Assembly: GCA_902799765.1 (NCBI GenBank)
Contig: CADCBZ010000013.1
Span: 1-64,000, forward strand
Direction: 5' to 3'
Length of the DNA: 64,000 nucleotides
DNA from: an uncultured Prevotellaceae bacterium
GTDB taxonomy: Bacteria > Bacteroidota > Bacteroidia > Bacteroidales > Bacteroidaceae
Program-made: the position numbers and the translations under genes
Notes under the pieces: generated by a model
Databases searched by the model: none
What the model was told of the DNA's origin: nothing
Seen by the model: the letters and a program-made list of their open reading frames with translations, nothing else
In this document: one piece after another, positions 1-10,700 of the stretch
Numbering within the stretch: position 1 is the stretch's first letter
Layout of the letters: every line of letters starts with the position of its first letter

Positions 1-1
1 C

Positions 2-511
2 GTAGGTCAGATCGACGTGCCTGATACCCTGTCATGGGTCGATGAGGAGCGTGATGTCAGTTGCTGGTTGGGTAACGCTATGCAGCGTGAGGCTTTCAAT
101 AAGCTCTATAGTGTGGCAGACCGTCTGCGCATCGCCAATGATCCGCGTATTAACCAGGACTGGGACTATCTCCAGGCTTCCAACAACTTCCGCTTCATGA
201 CTACCAAACCCTCAAACGTAGGTCTGGATCGTGGTATCTACAGCGGACCATTTGATGCCTTCACCAACTACATGAATATTCTTGGTGACTTTATCAACAG
301 AGTGAATGCCCTCTATCCGCTCGATATCGACAACGATGAGCTGGAGGGCCTGTTGACAACCATCAAGAATCAAGGTGATGAGATCGAGATGAAGGACAAG
401 GAGATTACCCGTCTGAAGTCTCGTCTTGAGAAACTGGAGCCCGCAGAGAAGAAGCCTGCGGCTAAGAAAAAGGCTGCTCCGAAGAAGAAGGAAGCTGCAG
501 AGAAGAAATAA
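2..511 (+). CDS. GH57 alpha-amylase-type glycosidase, C-terminal part only
   Basis: The reading frame is open from the window edge, so the gene starts upstream. The visible 170 residues resemble the C-terminal end of Bacteroidota GH57 glycosidases: a WLGNAMQREAF-type helix, then a YMNILGDF segment, then a charged coiled coil. The catalytic region is outside the window. The protein ends in an unusual Lys/Ala/Glu-rich tail of about 25 residues (KKPAAKKKAAPKKKEAAEKK). GH57 enzymes act on alpha-glucans and this family is normally cytoplasmic. Assignment is by recognition of the tail region only. A strong hairpin terminator follows. Confidence 0.75.
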   Translation, partial: VGQIDVPDTLSWVDEERDVSCWLGNAMQREAFNKLYSVADRLRIANDPRINQDWDYLQASNNFRFMTTKPSNVGLDRGIYSGPFDAFTNYMNILGDFINRVNALYPLDIDNDELEGLLTTIKNQGDEIEMKDKEITRLKSRLEKLEPAEKKPAAKKKAAPKKKEAAEKK

Positions 512-537
512 GTTGAGATAAACTCATAAACTGGAAG

Positions 538-572
538 AAACAGGGCGTCATAAGATGATGACGCCCTGTTTT
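538..572 (+). terminator. Intrinsic terminator after the GH57 gene
   Basis: Perfect 11-bp stem (541-551 with 558-568), 6-nt loop, A-run before and T-run after, so it could work in both directions. It lies 27 nt after the GH57 stop codon. Confidence 0.9.
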
Positions 573-600
573 AAGACCAACTGAAGACTACTTAAAAACA

Positions 601-2730
601 ATGAAGAAAAAACTACAAACAAACAGATGGTTGGTGACAGCCCTTCTTCTGTTGCTGCTGATGGCGTGGATGCCTGTCGCAGCACAGAACCCTTTCAAAC
701 AATTGATGCACGAAACCGATCCTGCGTACTTCAAGACCGATGAGGCCCGTCAGGTGGGTGATCAGTTATTGCTCTATCAGCGTGTGACTGGCGGTTGGCC
801 CAAGAATATCGATATGGCACGCCCCCTTACCAGCGATGAACAGGCACAACTGTTGATTGACAAAGAGAAACCCGACGACTCCACTACTGATAATGATGCC
901 ACGAATATTCAGATGATGTTCCTGGCGCGGCTCTATCAATATACAAAGGATTCCCGTTATCGGGAGGCTTTCCGCAAAGGTGTGGAGTATCTGTTGAGCG
1001 GACAATATGAGAATGGTGGATGGCCGCAGTTCTGGCCTGAGATGCACGGTTATCAGATTCATATCACCTATAATGATAATGCGATGGCAAACACGCTCAT
1101 CTTGTTACGTGACATAGTGGCACAGAAAGAGCCTTATCAGGGAGACCTGACGGATCAGGCGTTGCGGAAACGGATGGCAAAAGCCTTCGACAAAGGTATC
1201 GATTGTATCTTGGCGACGCAGATAGTGAGGGATGGTGAACCGACGGTCTGGTGCCAGCAGCACGATCGCGAAACACTGAAACCAGCTCCTGCCCGTGCCT
1301 TTGAACTGCCTTCCTACTGTTCGTCAGAGAGTGCTTTACTCACACGCATATTGTTGGAATTGCCTAATCCTGATGATCGAGTGAAGAAGGCTGTTCATGC
1401 TGCTATGCGTTGGTTTGATAAGTATAAGCTTACGGGTTATAAGGTGGTCCGTACAGGTTATAGGGGAAGCCCTGATCAAGATACCCGTCTGGAGAAAGAT
1501 CCCCAAGCGGAGCCGATATGGGCTCGTTTCTACGACTTGAAGTATTGTGAGCCTTTCGTCTGCGACCGTGATGGGTTACCGCGTCGCCATCTCTATCAGA
1601 TAGGGTCGGAGCGTCGTAATGGTTATGCCTGGTATAGTACCAGTCCGGCAAGCCTCTATCCACTTTACGAACAGTGGGCCTCGAAATATGATCCAGCCAA
1701 CAAGGTTCCCATCAGTCTTCAGACCAAAGGAGCCAATGAGAACGGCACCATTGACTGGTTCCGCAAGCCTGTTCCCAACGCCGCCGACTTTAACGCTGTG
1801 GTAAATCCTGGCGACAGCATTCAACTGGCTATTGAAAAGGCCCCTGTACAACCCACAGAGCCCTATAAGATCCTGATCCGCAAGGGCACCTACCATCAGA
1901 AGGTGATTATCGACCGCCCAAACATCGTGTTGGTAGGGGAGGAGCGTGACAGTACGGTGCTGATACTGGCAGAGACCGCCAAGACACAGGCCATTACTGA
2001 GTATCATGGCAAACCGGTGGGTAATGGTGTCATCGTGTTACAGGATGGTGCCGACGATTGTGTTATCAGTGGACTGACTGTCTATAATAACTATGGAACG
2101 GTGGTAGAGCCAGGTAACACTACGCACCAGATGGCGATATTCGGCAAGGCTACCCGTACCATTGTCATCAACTGCAATGTTTGGGCTGATGGTAATGATG
2201 CCCTTTCGCTCTGGGCACCGGAGGAGCGCAACGGTATGTATTACCATGCAGACCTCAATCTGCGATGCCCTGGTGTCGATTTCCTCTGTCCACGCGGCTG
2301 GTGTTATGCCGTGCGTTGTCATTTCGTGGGTGACAGTCGTGCCATCATCTGGCATGACGGACGGGGTGACAAAGATAGGAAACTGGTGATCAAGGATTCT
2401 TATTTCGATGCCAAGTCGCCTACCTTGCTTGGTCGTTACCATCATGATTCGCAGTTCTTCCTTTTGAACTGTCGTCTGTCGAAGCAAATCCTTGACACGA
2501 ATATCAGCTATGCCTATAGTGACAAAGTGCTTGATCCCTGTCCGTGGGGGCTCCGTACCTATTATTATAATTGTAGCCGTGAGGGAGGCCATAGTGGATG
2601 GCTGCGAAATAATCTGGAAACTTCAGAAGAGGCTCCGGAGTTCCATGCCGTCACCGCCCAATGGACCTTCAAAGGTATATGGGATCCCGAGCAACGGATT
2701 CGTGATCTTTGGTCAGTCTTGGCATATTAA
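601..2730 (+). CDS. Secreted PL10 pectate lyase fused to a CE8-type pectin methylesterase
   Basis: A 709-aa protein with a signal peptide (about residues 1-29, ending AAQ). Residues about 30-365 match PL10 pectate lyases (GGWPKN, YNDNAMAN, APARAFELPSY with the likely catalytic Arg232). Residues about 390-705 form a CE8-like beta-helix. There the two catalytic Asp (D533 in GNDAL, D560 in GVDFL) and Arg (R612 in LLGRY) are kept, while the usual QDTL motif reads NDAL, so the oxyanion-hole Gln is replaced by Asn. Together the domains would demethylate and cleave homogalacturonan. It lies next to a pectin locus with GH28/GH105. No consensus promoter was seen in the 28 nt between the preceding terminator and the start. 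Domain calls are firm; CE8 activity is inferred. Confidence 0.88.
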   Translation: MKKKLQTNRWLVTALLLLLLMAWMPVAAQNPFKQLMHETDPAYFKTDEARQVGDQLLLYQRVTGGWPKNIDMARPLTSDEQAQLLIDKEKPDDSTTDNDATNIQMMFLARLYQYTKDSRYREAFRKGVEYLLSGQYENGGWPQFWPEMHGYQIHITYNDNAMANTLILLRDIVAQKEPYQGDLTDQALRKRMAKAFDKGIDCILATQIVRDGEPTVWCQQHDRETLKPAPARAFELPSYCSSESALLTRILLELPNPDDRVKKAVHAAMRWFDKYKLTGYKVVRTGYRGSPDQDTRLEKDPQAEPIWARFYDLKYCEPFVCDRDGLPRRHLYQIGSERRNGYAWYSTSPASLYPLYEQWASKYDPANKVPISLQTKGANENGTIDWFRKPVPNAADFNAVVNPGDSIQLAIEKAPVQPTEPYKILIRKGTYHQKVIIDRPNIVLVGEERDSTVLILAETAKTQAITEYHGKPVGNGVIVLQDGADDCVISGLTVYNNYGTVVEPGNTTHQMAIFGKATRTIVINCNVWADGNDALSLWAPEERNGMYYHADLNLRCPGVDFLCPRGWCYAVRCHFVGDSRAIIWHDGRGDKDRKLVIKDSYFDAKSPTLLGRYHHDSQFFLLNCRLSKQILDTNISYAYSDKVLDPCPWGLRTYYYNCSREGGHSGWLRNNLETSEEAPEFHAVTAQWTFKGIWDPEQRIRDLWSVLAY

Positions 2731-2735
2731 AATGT

Positions 2736-2838
2736 AAATTCACTGAATTTACTCATCAAATTCACTGAATTTGGTCAGTAAATACACTGAATTTGGTTTG
2801 CAAATACACTGAATTTGGTTTGCAAATACACTGTATTT
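2736..2838. repeat. Five palindromic 15-mers at exact 22-bp spacing
   Basis: Units start at 2736, 2758, 2780, 2802 and 2824. Units 1 and 2 read AAATTCACTGAATTT (perfect dyad around C), units 3 and 4 AAATACACTGAATTT (one mismatch), and unit 5 AAATACACTGTATTT (perfect again through a compensating change). The 22-bp period equals about two helical turns, so all dyads face the same side of the DNA. It lies between convergent genes, just before a terminator. Confidence 0.9.
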
Positions 2839-2860
2839 ATTTATTGGCTCATTGGTAAAA

Positions 2861-2894
2861 AAGAATGCACATGGGGAATCCCATGTGTATTCTT
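2861..2894. terminator. Bidirectional terminator between PL10-CE8 and GH3
   Basis: A 15-bp hairpin with one G-T pair (2861-2875 with 2880-2894) and GAAT loop. It ends exactly at the GH3 stop codon and has an A-run before it and TTCT after it, which suits two convergent genes. Confidence 0.85.
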
Positions 2895-5477
2895 CTAATT
2901 AAGATTGATTGTGATCTTGTTTAGATCTTTGTCGGCGCTGCTGTTGCCGACCATGATTTCGTACTTGTCTGGTACTACACGCATGGTGTTTGTCTGGGCA
3001 TCCCAGCCTTCGAAACTGCTGCGGGGCAGGTCGATGGTGATGGTCTTGGCCTCGCCAGGAGCCAACTGTACCTGCTGGTAGGCGCGAAGCGTCTTCTGTG
3101 GACCTTCCACATCTGCCGTGTTGCGGATATACACCTGAACAGTTTCAAGACCTGCCGTAGTACCTGTGTTCTTAATGCTTACCTGTACTTTTCCGTCTTT
3201 ATATTCGGGCTTTCCAATCTCAAAGTTCGTGTAGCTGAGACCGTAGCCGAAGGGGAACAGAGGCTCGCCTGTGAAGTAACGGTAGGTGCGGTTTTTCATC
3301 TTGTAGTCAAGGAAGTCGGGTAGGTCGTTGGTGCTCTTGTAGAAGGTCACGGGCAACTTACCACTGGGGTTGTAGTCGCCGAAGAGAACTTCTGCCAATG
3401 CCTGACCACCTAACTCACCACCATACCAAGCTTGGATGATGGCATCGCAGGATTCACGTTCTGGTAGTAAGCCCATAGCCGAGCCTGAGCAGTTGACGAA
3501 GATGACTTTTCTGCCTGCCTGATGGAGCATGGCCAATGTCTCACGCTGTGCCTTAGGTAGTTCGATGCTGGTGCGGTCGCCACCCTTGAAACCTTCCTCA
3601 TTCACGCGCATCTCTTCGCCTTCCAGTTTGGGAGAGATACCACCCACGAAGATCACGGTTTCTGCATCACCGATCTGTGCCAGCAGTTCCTGGTAAGTGG
3701 GGGCTACTTTGTGCTGGATGTCGAAGCCTAAGAATGCAAAGCCATTCTCCTGTACATAATCAATCTGGATGCGATATTGCTGCCCTGCCTTGACAGCCAT
3801 CTCTTTCTGGGCTCCCTGGATGCGCTGACGTACGCGCCAGATGTCAACGATGGTATCACCGTTCACCAGCAGACGGACCTTGTCGTCGCCGTTGATGTTG
3901 AAGATCACAGTCTCGTCACGTGTGGGGGTGAAGGTGGCATCAAGTCTTGCGGAGAAGTTCTCAAGGTTCACGCCTGGTGCAAACACTGTGTTACCGCCGT
4001 TGCTTAGCATGATCGGTGCAGTGAAATTGGCTGTGGCAGCAGGTGTACCCTTCATCTCCGTATTATTATAATAGGTGGCCCGCATACCCTTGTTGCCAAG
4101 TGGCGTCTTCAATTTATCGAAACGACTCTCAAACGCTTCGTTACGTGTCAGTCCGCAACCGCTGATGAACTTTGCCTGAGGTGCAAATTGCTGGATGCCC
4201 TCCATGACTGTGATGGTACGGGTGGCAAAGCCACTGTAGTTTCCCCACATCATCACAGAATCGATAGCGTTGGCACCAAGTACGGCAATCTTCAGACTCT
4301 TCTTGAGCGGCAGCAGCTGTTGCTTGTTCTGCAACAATACGATGCTCTTACGGGCCATGTCGAGTGCTAGCTTCTTATGGGCGTCACAAGCCACGACGCT
4401 CTCAGGGATTTTGGTCCAGGGATTCAAATCGTCGCTATCGAAGTCGCCCAATTCGAAACGTGCTATCAGCAGGCGACGCAAGCTCTTGTCAAGGTCTGCC
4501 TCCTTGATGTCGCCACGACGTACGGCCTCGGGCAAGTTTTTGTATTCAGAACCGCATTCCACATCGGTGCCTGCCAGAATGGCTTTAGCCGATGCCTCTG
4601 CAGCATCCTTCGCTGTGTTGTGCCACTTGGGTAGGAAGTCGGTAATGGCGCCGCAGTCGCTGGTGATTAAGCCATCGAATCCCCATTCGTCGCGTAGGAT
4701 TTGCTGTTCATAACGTGTCTGAGAACAACAGGGTTGCCCATCGATACGCTGATAGGCGCACATGATCTCTGCCACCTTTCCCTCCTGCACCAATGCTTTG
4801 AAAGCTGGCAGATAGGTTTCCCAAAGGTCACGCTCAGGCAGATTCTCAACGTTGAATTCATGACGGTTCCACTCTGGGCCGCTGTGTACGGCAAAGTGCT
4901 TGGCACAGGCCAGCAGTTTACGATACTTACTAATGCCCAGATCTTCACCGTTATAGCCCACGCCTTGCAGACCACGTACCACTGCCAGTCCCATCTTTGC
5001 GGTGAGATAGGGGTCTTCTCCATAAGTCTCCTGTCCGCGTCCCCAACGAGGGTCACGGAAGATATTGATGTTCGGTGTCCAGAACGAGAGGCTCTGGTAG
5101 CGCTGGATGTCACCACTGCGCTTGGCCTGACGGGCCTTGACACGGGCCTCGTCACTCACGGCGGTGAATACGCGGTGGAGCAGGGCGTCATCCCATGAGG
5201 CTGCCATGCCCATGGTGATGGGAAAGACGGTGGCAAAACCATTGCGCCCGATGCCATGCAGGGCTTCGTTCCACCATTGAAACTGGGGGATGCCTAATCG
5301 TTCAATGGCAGGTGACGTGTCCATCATCAGACTCACTTTCTCTTCGAGTGTCAGTCTGCCGAGCAAATCATCAGCTCGTTCGCCAGCGCTCAGACTGGCA
5401 TTCTGATAGGGGAGGGATTGAGCCGTAGCCATCATGGCGCAGATGCTCAAAACGGTTGTTAATAGATGTTTTCTCAT
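2895..5477 (-). CDS. GH3 beta-glycosidase with PA14 insert
   Basis: An 860-aa secreted GH3 enzyme. Signal peptide about 1-19; GH3 N-terminal barrel about 40-340 with RDPRWGRGQETYGED, KHF (193-195) and the nucleophile Asp274 in ITSDCGA; a PA14 domain (about 463-600) inserted in the C-terminal GH3 domain; FnIII-like tail (about 755-858). This architecture occurs in beta-glucosidases and beta-xylosidases; the sugar specificity cannot be read from the sequence. It is near the pectin genes but has its own promoter (5511-5542) and is separated from susD by a terminator, so it may be regulated apart from the SusCD unit. Confidence 0.92.
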   Translation of the reverse strand: MRKHLLTTVLSICAMMATAQSLPYQNASLSAGERADDLLGRLTLEEKVSLMMDTSPAIERLGIPQFQWWNEALHGIGRNGFATVFPITMGMAASWDDALLHRVFTAVSDEARVKARQAKRSGDIQRYQSLSFWTPNINIFRDPRWGRGQETYGEDPYLTAKMGLAVVRGLQGVGYNGEDLGISKYRKLLACAKHFAVHSGPEWNRHEFNVENLPERDLWETYLPAFKALVQEGKVAEIMCAYQRIDGQPCCSQTRYEQQILRDEWGFDGLITSDCGAITDFLPKWHNTAKDAAEASAKAILAGTDVECGSEYKNLPEAVRRGDIKEADLDKSLRRLLIARFELGDFDSDDLNPWTKIPESVVACDAHKKLALDMARKSIVLLQNKQQLLPLKKSLKIAVLGANAIDSVMMWGNYSGFATRTITVMEGIQQFAPQAKFISGCGLTRNEAFESRFDKLKTPLGNKGMRATYYNNTEMKGTPAATANFTAPIMLSNGGNTVFAPGVNLENFSARLDATFTPTRDETVIFNINGDDKVRLLVNGDTIVDIWRVRQRIQGAQKEMAVKAGQQYRIQIDYVQENGFAFLGFDIQHKVAPTYQELLAQIGDAETVIFVGGISPKLEGEEMRVNEEGFKGGDRTSIELPKAQRETLAMLHQAGRKVIFVNCSGSAMGLLPERESCDAIIQAWYGGELGGQALAEVLFGDYNPSGKLPVTFYKSTNDLPDFLDYKMKNRTYRYFTGEPLFPFGYGLSYTNFEIGKPEYKDGKVQVSIKNTGTTAGLETVQVYIRNTADVEGPQKTLRAYQQVQLAPGEAKTITIDLPRSSFEGWDAQTNTMRVVPDKYEIMVGNSSADKDLNKITINLN

Positions 5478-5510
5478 ATGCTAAATAATTATCAGTTTTT
5501 GTTGTGATTA

Positions 5511-5542
5511 CAAAGATATGAACTTTTTGCGAATCAACCAAA
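5511..5542 (-). promoter_or_regulatory. GH3 promoter
   Basis: Read on the minus strand: TTTG (5542-5539), 20 bp, TATCTTTG (5518-5511). Full match to the Bacteroidota -33/-7 consensus, giving a leader of about 28 nt. Confidence 0.8.
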
Positions 5543-5549
5543 TAATTAG

Positions 5550-5588
5550 AAAGAAAATAGCGGAAAGCCGTATCAGGTTTTCCGCTAT
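5550..5588 (-). terminator. Terminator downstream of susD
   Basis: 10-bp stem ATAGCGGAAA/TTTCCGCTAT (5557-5566 with 5579-5588), followed on the minus strand by a T-rich stretch. It lies directly before the GH3 promoter. Confidence 0.8.
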
Positions 5589-5609
5589 GATTAAGTTAGA
5601 GGTGTAGGA

Positions 5610-7736
5610 TTAAAATTCGCTTGTAAATCCGTAACCGTTGGTAAGACCTCCGATCAGACCGTTCTGTGAGATGGGAACGAGATAGATAGGAGCAGACTTG
5701 CAGTCCCAACCCTTAAACAGGTCCTCGTAGTAGAAGCCGTTAGTCTCTTCCTGCTTCACGATAGCCTTACCCCATTCCTTCTGGTAGTAGCCTTCAGGTG
5801 TAGCAGTGATATTGGTGAAGAGACCCTTGATGGCAATGTTACTATTGGGGAACTTACCATTCTGATAGGTCTTGTATTCATCCCAGTCGTGCTGACCGCG
5901 CCAGCCGGGGAACTGTGTTGCCTCCAGATCGGTAGTGGGCTCGTAGCCACCCTTCAGCATAGCCTCTGGTGTGGGATCGGTAATGCGAGAGGTCATACCC
6001 ATCTTGGTGGGATCCACACCCTTATAATAGATGTAGTTACCGATGGTGTTACCATTCTCGAAGGTATAGTAGCCATTGGCTTTCAGACCATCGATCATCT
6101 TCTTGGTCAACTCCTTGATAGCCTTTACCTTCTTGCCAATGAAACCAGTACGGATCAGGGTCCAGCGACGGTCACCCTCACCAGCGAACTCGAAGCCACG
6201 CTCGTCAACAACATCCTCCAGTGTAACGCCACTCTTCGTGCCAAGACCTGCACGTTTGTGAATCAGGTTGTAGAAGCCGTCGGCTGTGGCCTGGTCGGGA
6301 GATGTCTTCAGGAGTGCTGCTTCTGCAATACCCAGGTAGATCTCGGAGAGACGCATATAGGGGGCGTTGATACCTGACATACGCTGCTTGGTGATATAGG
6401 GGCTAACCTGACGGTTCTCATCCCACTTACCGCAGGAGATACCACCACCGTCGCCTGAGGTCTTCATGTTGAAGCCCAGGATTACCTCATAGCAGCAACC
6501 CTTACCGTCGTAACCTGCTTCCTTCAGGTCGTCACGAATGCCAGCGGTACCGGCCTTCAGATAAGAACCTGTAACGGTGCAAGAGATGTCGCGACGTACG
6601 TCTTTGGGATCAAACATGCCATAGTAGAAGGCGGGGTTGATACGAGCCTGACCATAAGACTTACATACACCGAACTTGTTTGAACTGGTAGCGGGACGGC
6701 CGATAGCATAGGGGCGCTCGCAGTTACCAGTGGTTGATGAACCCTGCACATTCTCGTCCTCAAAGATCGACTCATCGGCTACAGTACCATCAGGACCGTG
6801 CATCTGAGTGAAGAAAGTTGAGTAGTCATTGTCATCAAACTTAGCAGCACCAGGATTCTCTGCCACATACTTGAGTGCCTGGAAAGCGATATCATAATAT
6901 GACTTATAATCCGTGGGGCGAGCGTATGTTGCATCATTTACATCGGTATAATCAGGATGCTTCTCCAAGCGTGAAGCAGGGGTTACATCCAGACGATAGG
7001 TCTGATAACTTCCTGCCTCCATGGCAATTCGACCCAGGAGGGCATAAGCATACTGCTTCGTGAACCTGGTCTTGTTGCCGGCAGTGAGTTCCGGGCACAG
7101 ATCCTTTGCAACATTCAGGTCTTCGATCAACTTGTCGTAGATGTCAAGACGTGAGGTGAAGTTTTGGGGCTCATCGTCGAGCGTGAAGACGTACATGACA
7201 TCGCCATAGTACTTAATCAGTTCGCGATAGCAGGTGGCCTTCATGCAGAGGGCCTGTCCGTAGATCTCTGCAAATCTTTTGCCGTACTTCTCATCCTGCA
7301 TCATCTCATCTGTAATACCATCTGTCAGGACGTTCATCGTCGGGATGATAGCATAGAGCTGGGCAAAAGCTGTATTGTTGTCGGCAGTTCCAAGGTCCTG
7401 CAGAACGGTGAATGTAGAGATGACACTAGGATCTCCACCATTATAGAAAGTCTCGGCTTTCAGACGACCAGTGTTCTGTTCACCACCATGACGCTCGATA
7501 TCAGATCCTGCGGCATCCAATGTGTAGAACAAACCGTTGCCAAAAATCTGGTCTCTGAGTGCCTTGTGAAAGCTCTCGTATGCACCGTCCATCGTTGTCT
7601 GACAGCCATCAATAGATGACGTTGCCAACTGGGCTGTAACAGTTGAAGGAGAATTTGTTTCGAGATAATCGCCGCATGAGTTCAGAGAGAGAACTGCTGT
7701 TGTGCATAAGGCGATACCTAATATTTTATTTCTCAT
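5610..7736 (-). CDS. SusD/RagB-family outer-membrane glycan-binding lipoprotein
   Basis: A 708-aa protein with a lipoprotein signal (LNSC, Cys21) and the TPR-rich helical body typical of SusD proteins. SusD-like proteins cap the partner SusC channel and bind oligosaccharides at the cell surface. It follows susC by 24 bp on the same strand and lies in a pectin locus, so pectin-derived oligogalacturonides or rhamnogalacturonan fragments are the likely ligands (inference). It is longer than most SusD proteins (usually 500-600 aa). Confidence 0.92.
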   Translation of the reverse strand: MRNKILGIALCTTAVLSLNSCGDYLETNSPSTVTAQLATSSIDGCQTTMDGAYESFHKALRDQIFGNGLFYTLDAAGSDIERHGGEQNTGRLKAETFYNGGDPSVISTFTVLQDLGTADNNTAFAQLYAIIPTMNVLTDGITDEMMQDEKYGKRFAEIYGQALCMKATCYRELIKYYGDVMYVFTLDDEPQNFTSRLDIYDKLIEDLNVAKDLCPELTAGNKTRFTKQYAYALLGRIAMEAGSYQTYRLDVTPASRLEKHPDYTDVNDATYARPTDYKSYYDIAFQALKYVAENPGAAKFDDNDYSTFFTQMHGPDGTVADESIFEDENVQGSSTTGNCERPYAIGRPATSSNKFGVCKSYGQARINPAFYYGMFDPKDVRRDISCTVTGSYLKAGTAGIRDDLKEAGYDGKGCCYEVILGFNMKTSGDGGGISCGKWDENRQVSPYITKQRMSGINAPYMRLSEIYLGIAEAALLKTSPDQATADGFYNLIHKRAGLGTKSGVTLEDVVDERGFEFAGEGDRRWTLIRTGFIGKKVKAIKELTKKMIDGLKANGYYTFENGNTIGNYIYYKGVDPTKMGMTSRITDPTPEAMLKGGYEPTTDLEATQFPGWRGQHDWDEYKTYQNGKFPNSNIAIKGLFTNITATPEGYYQKEWGKAIVKQEETNGFYYEDLFKGWDCKSAPIYLVPISQNGLIGGLTNGYGFTSEF

Positions 7737-7760
7737 TTTTCTTATTTTTTAGATGTTGTT

Positions 7761-10700
7761 TTAGAATGCTACATTAAGGCCGAATGTGAAGGTACGGCTA
7801 CGTGGGTATGAGTTATAGTCGAAGCCCGGCGTTGGGAAACCTGAGTAGTTAGGATCCATTGCAGAGTTGGTGTTTACGTCTGGGTCAAGACCTTTATAGC
7901 CACTGATGCAGAAGAGGTTACCACCTGTGAAGTAAACGCGAGCGTTGCTGAGACCGATCTTACTGATCAGCGTCTTGGGGAATGTATAACCAATGGTCAG
8001 TGACTGGAGGCGCAGATAAGCAGCACTCTCAATGTAGTTGTCGCTGACAACAGGTGCATCGTTTGAAACGTAGCCTAACAGTCCGTACTCGGCACCAGCA
8101 TTAAGTGCTGCGAGTTCTGCAGGATCAGTAACGGCGTAGAGGTTGCCATTTGCGTCGATATCATACATTCTCCAATGGTTGTCGAACTTAGACTCCAGAC
8201 GGTTCATTGCAGCCCACTTCGTGTTGTTTCCGCTGTGTACCGAACGTGCGAAGTTGGCATTGAATACCTTACCGTCGAGCTGATATGCGAAGTTGGCGTT
8301 GAAATCAATGGCCTTATAGCGACCTGCGAAGTTGAAACCGCCAGTGTGCTTAGGAGCCATGCGACCAATGATGGTTACATCGTTCTGATCGATCTTGCCG
8401 TCTTCGTTGGTGTCCTTGTACTTAGGCATACCGGGGAATGCTTTCTGACCATCAGCCAGTTTGTAGTTCGTGCTGCCGTGATAGGTTGTTACATCGCAGT
8501 CCTTGACACCGTCTTTCAGAGTCCAAACACCATCCACTACGTTGAAGTCTTCAACCTTGTAGAATCCATCTGCCTGATAACCGATAATCAGACCTACAGG
8601 CTCGCCTTCTCTGATAATGTAAGGCTTTGACGGGTTCATGGCTGTAGAGGCAAATCTCATCTCGCCATCCATGTTTGCATCGGCAGGAACTTCCTCAACC
8701 TTGTTCACATTGTAGTTATAGGTAATGCCGAAACTGAGGTTGAAGTCGGCTTTATCGATGATGTTGTAGTTGAATGCGAACTCGATACCCTTGTTAGAGG
8801 TCTTGGCAGCATTCATGAACTTGTAAGAGAAACCTGAGGTAGAGTTAATGGGCACGAGCATCAGACAGTCCTTCGTGGTGTTCCAGTAGAAATCGATAGC
8901 ACCGTTGAACTTTCCATTCAGGAAACTGTAGTCGATACCGATGTTGCGAGAAATGGTCTTCTCCCATGTCAGGTCGGGATTACCCTTCAGGTTGCCAGTG
9001 GTATAGTTGAAGCTACCATCGCTCTGCTGTTTAGATACCCACTGATCGATGAAAGCACTTGCATCGATACCATCGTTACCAGATGTACCGAATGATACAC
9101 GAAGTTTCAAGTTGTCGAGCCACTTCTGTGCGCTTGCCATAAACGGCTCGTCAGAGATACGCCATGCAAAAGCACCTGCGGGGAAGTAGCCCCAGCGATT
9201 ACCTTCTGCAAACTTGGAAGAACCGTCAGCACGCATGGTGAAAGTAAGCATGTATCTGCCTAAGAGGTTGTAGTTGGCGCGGCCGAACCAAGAGATGGTG
9301 TGTGAAGCAACACCGATATTGTTCGTGAAATAGCTCTGGTTACGGTCCTGAGCCATCTGGATCTGTCCAAATGCAGTCTCCTTGCCCCAACTGGTGGGAT
9401 ATTGATAACCAAGAATTGTAGATGTGTTAGAACGGCTACCGAGGACTTCATTACCAATCAACAGGTTCAAAGAGTGAGCATCACTCTTAAAAAGATCAGC
9501 AAAGTCGTAATTCAGAGTGGTTGTCCATGCGGTGCTATAGCCATCGCCCTGAGCCAACTTGGCTTGTGAAGTGAGATCACGACCAGTATTTGGACCTGTC
9601 CATGTCTCTGTCTTACTCCAGTTGCGTGCCAAGGCGAGTTCTGTCTTGGCAGTCAGGTTCTTGACAATCTCCCAGGTCAGAGCGGTGTTCAAACCAACGC
9701 GCTGCTTCTTGGTTAAATAATCATTGTCGTTGATGACTGCAATAGGATTGTACTGCGGCTCAGCAAAGATGTTACCTTCACCGAACTCTGTTGTAGCAGC
9801 ATTTCCAAGAGGACCGTCAATCGGGTTGAACATCCAAGGATATACCAGGGTGTTGTTGATGTTGGCTGAAGTTCCGTTGAAGAATCTGTTCTGTCTGGTA
9901 GACGTCTCATTGTAGCGAGCCTCGACATCCAACTTCAGACTCTTGTTGATCTTCTGCTGTAACTTCAGGCTGATGTTCCATCGGCTGTAATCAGAATTCT
10001 TCATCGTTGAGGCATCATCGGTATAGTTGGCAGAAGCAAAGTATTTGGTCTTGTCTGTACCGCCGCTTACCGACAGGTCGTGGTTCCACATATGACCACC
10101 CTGGAAGACATCATCCATGTAGTTGTGGGAAGAAACATTTTTGTAGTCGTTCAGGTGGTTGCCATTCTCAGACCCCAGTCCGTAGTATCTTGCCATGTTG
10201 TCGCCATAGCCGACAGCCTGCATGTACTCCCATCTGTCGCGAACATAATAATAGGCGTCCTGCGACTTCAAGAGCGTAGGCTTGGCCTTGATCTGATAGT
10301 ACATGTTGTACTTCACAACAGCCTTACCTTCCTTTGCACCCTTGGTGGTGATCAGGATAACACCATTCGCACCACGGGCACCGTAGATTGCCGTTGATGA
10401 GGCATCCTTCAGCACGTCGATGCTCTCGATATTGTCGGCAGGGATGTCGTCGATAGAGCTAACGGCAACACCATCAACAATGTAGAGCGGGTCATTGCTC
10501 TGGGTGATAGAACCACCACCACGAACACGGATCGTCATGGCTGCGCCTGGACGACCGTCCTGTGCGGTGACGTTCACACCTGACAACTTACCCTGCAGCG
10601 CCTCTGTAACAGTGGATACAGGAACGGCAGCCAACTTGTCACCAGTAACAGATGATACGGAACCAGTCAGGTCCTTACGCTTCATCGTACCATAACCGAT

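Noticed and set aside
2736-2838. CRISPR array
   Set aside because: Repeats are 15-22 bp with no unique spacers of normal length and no cas genes.
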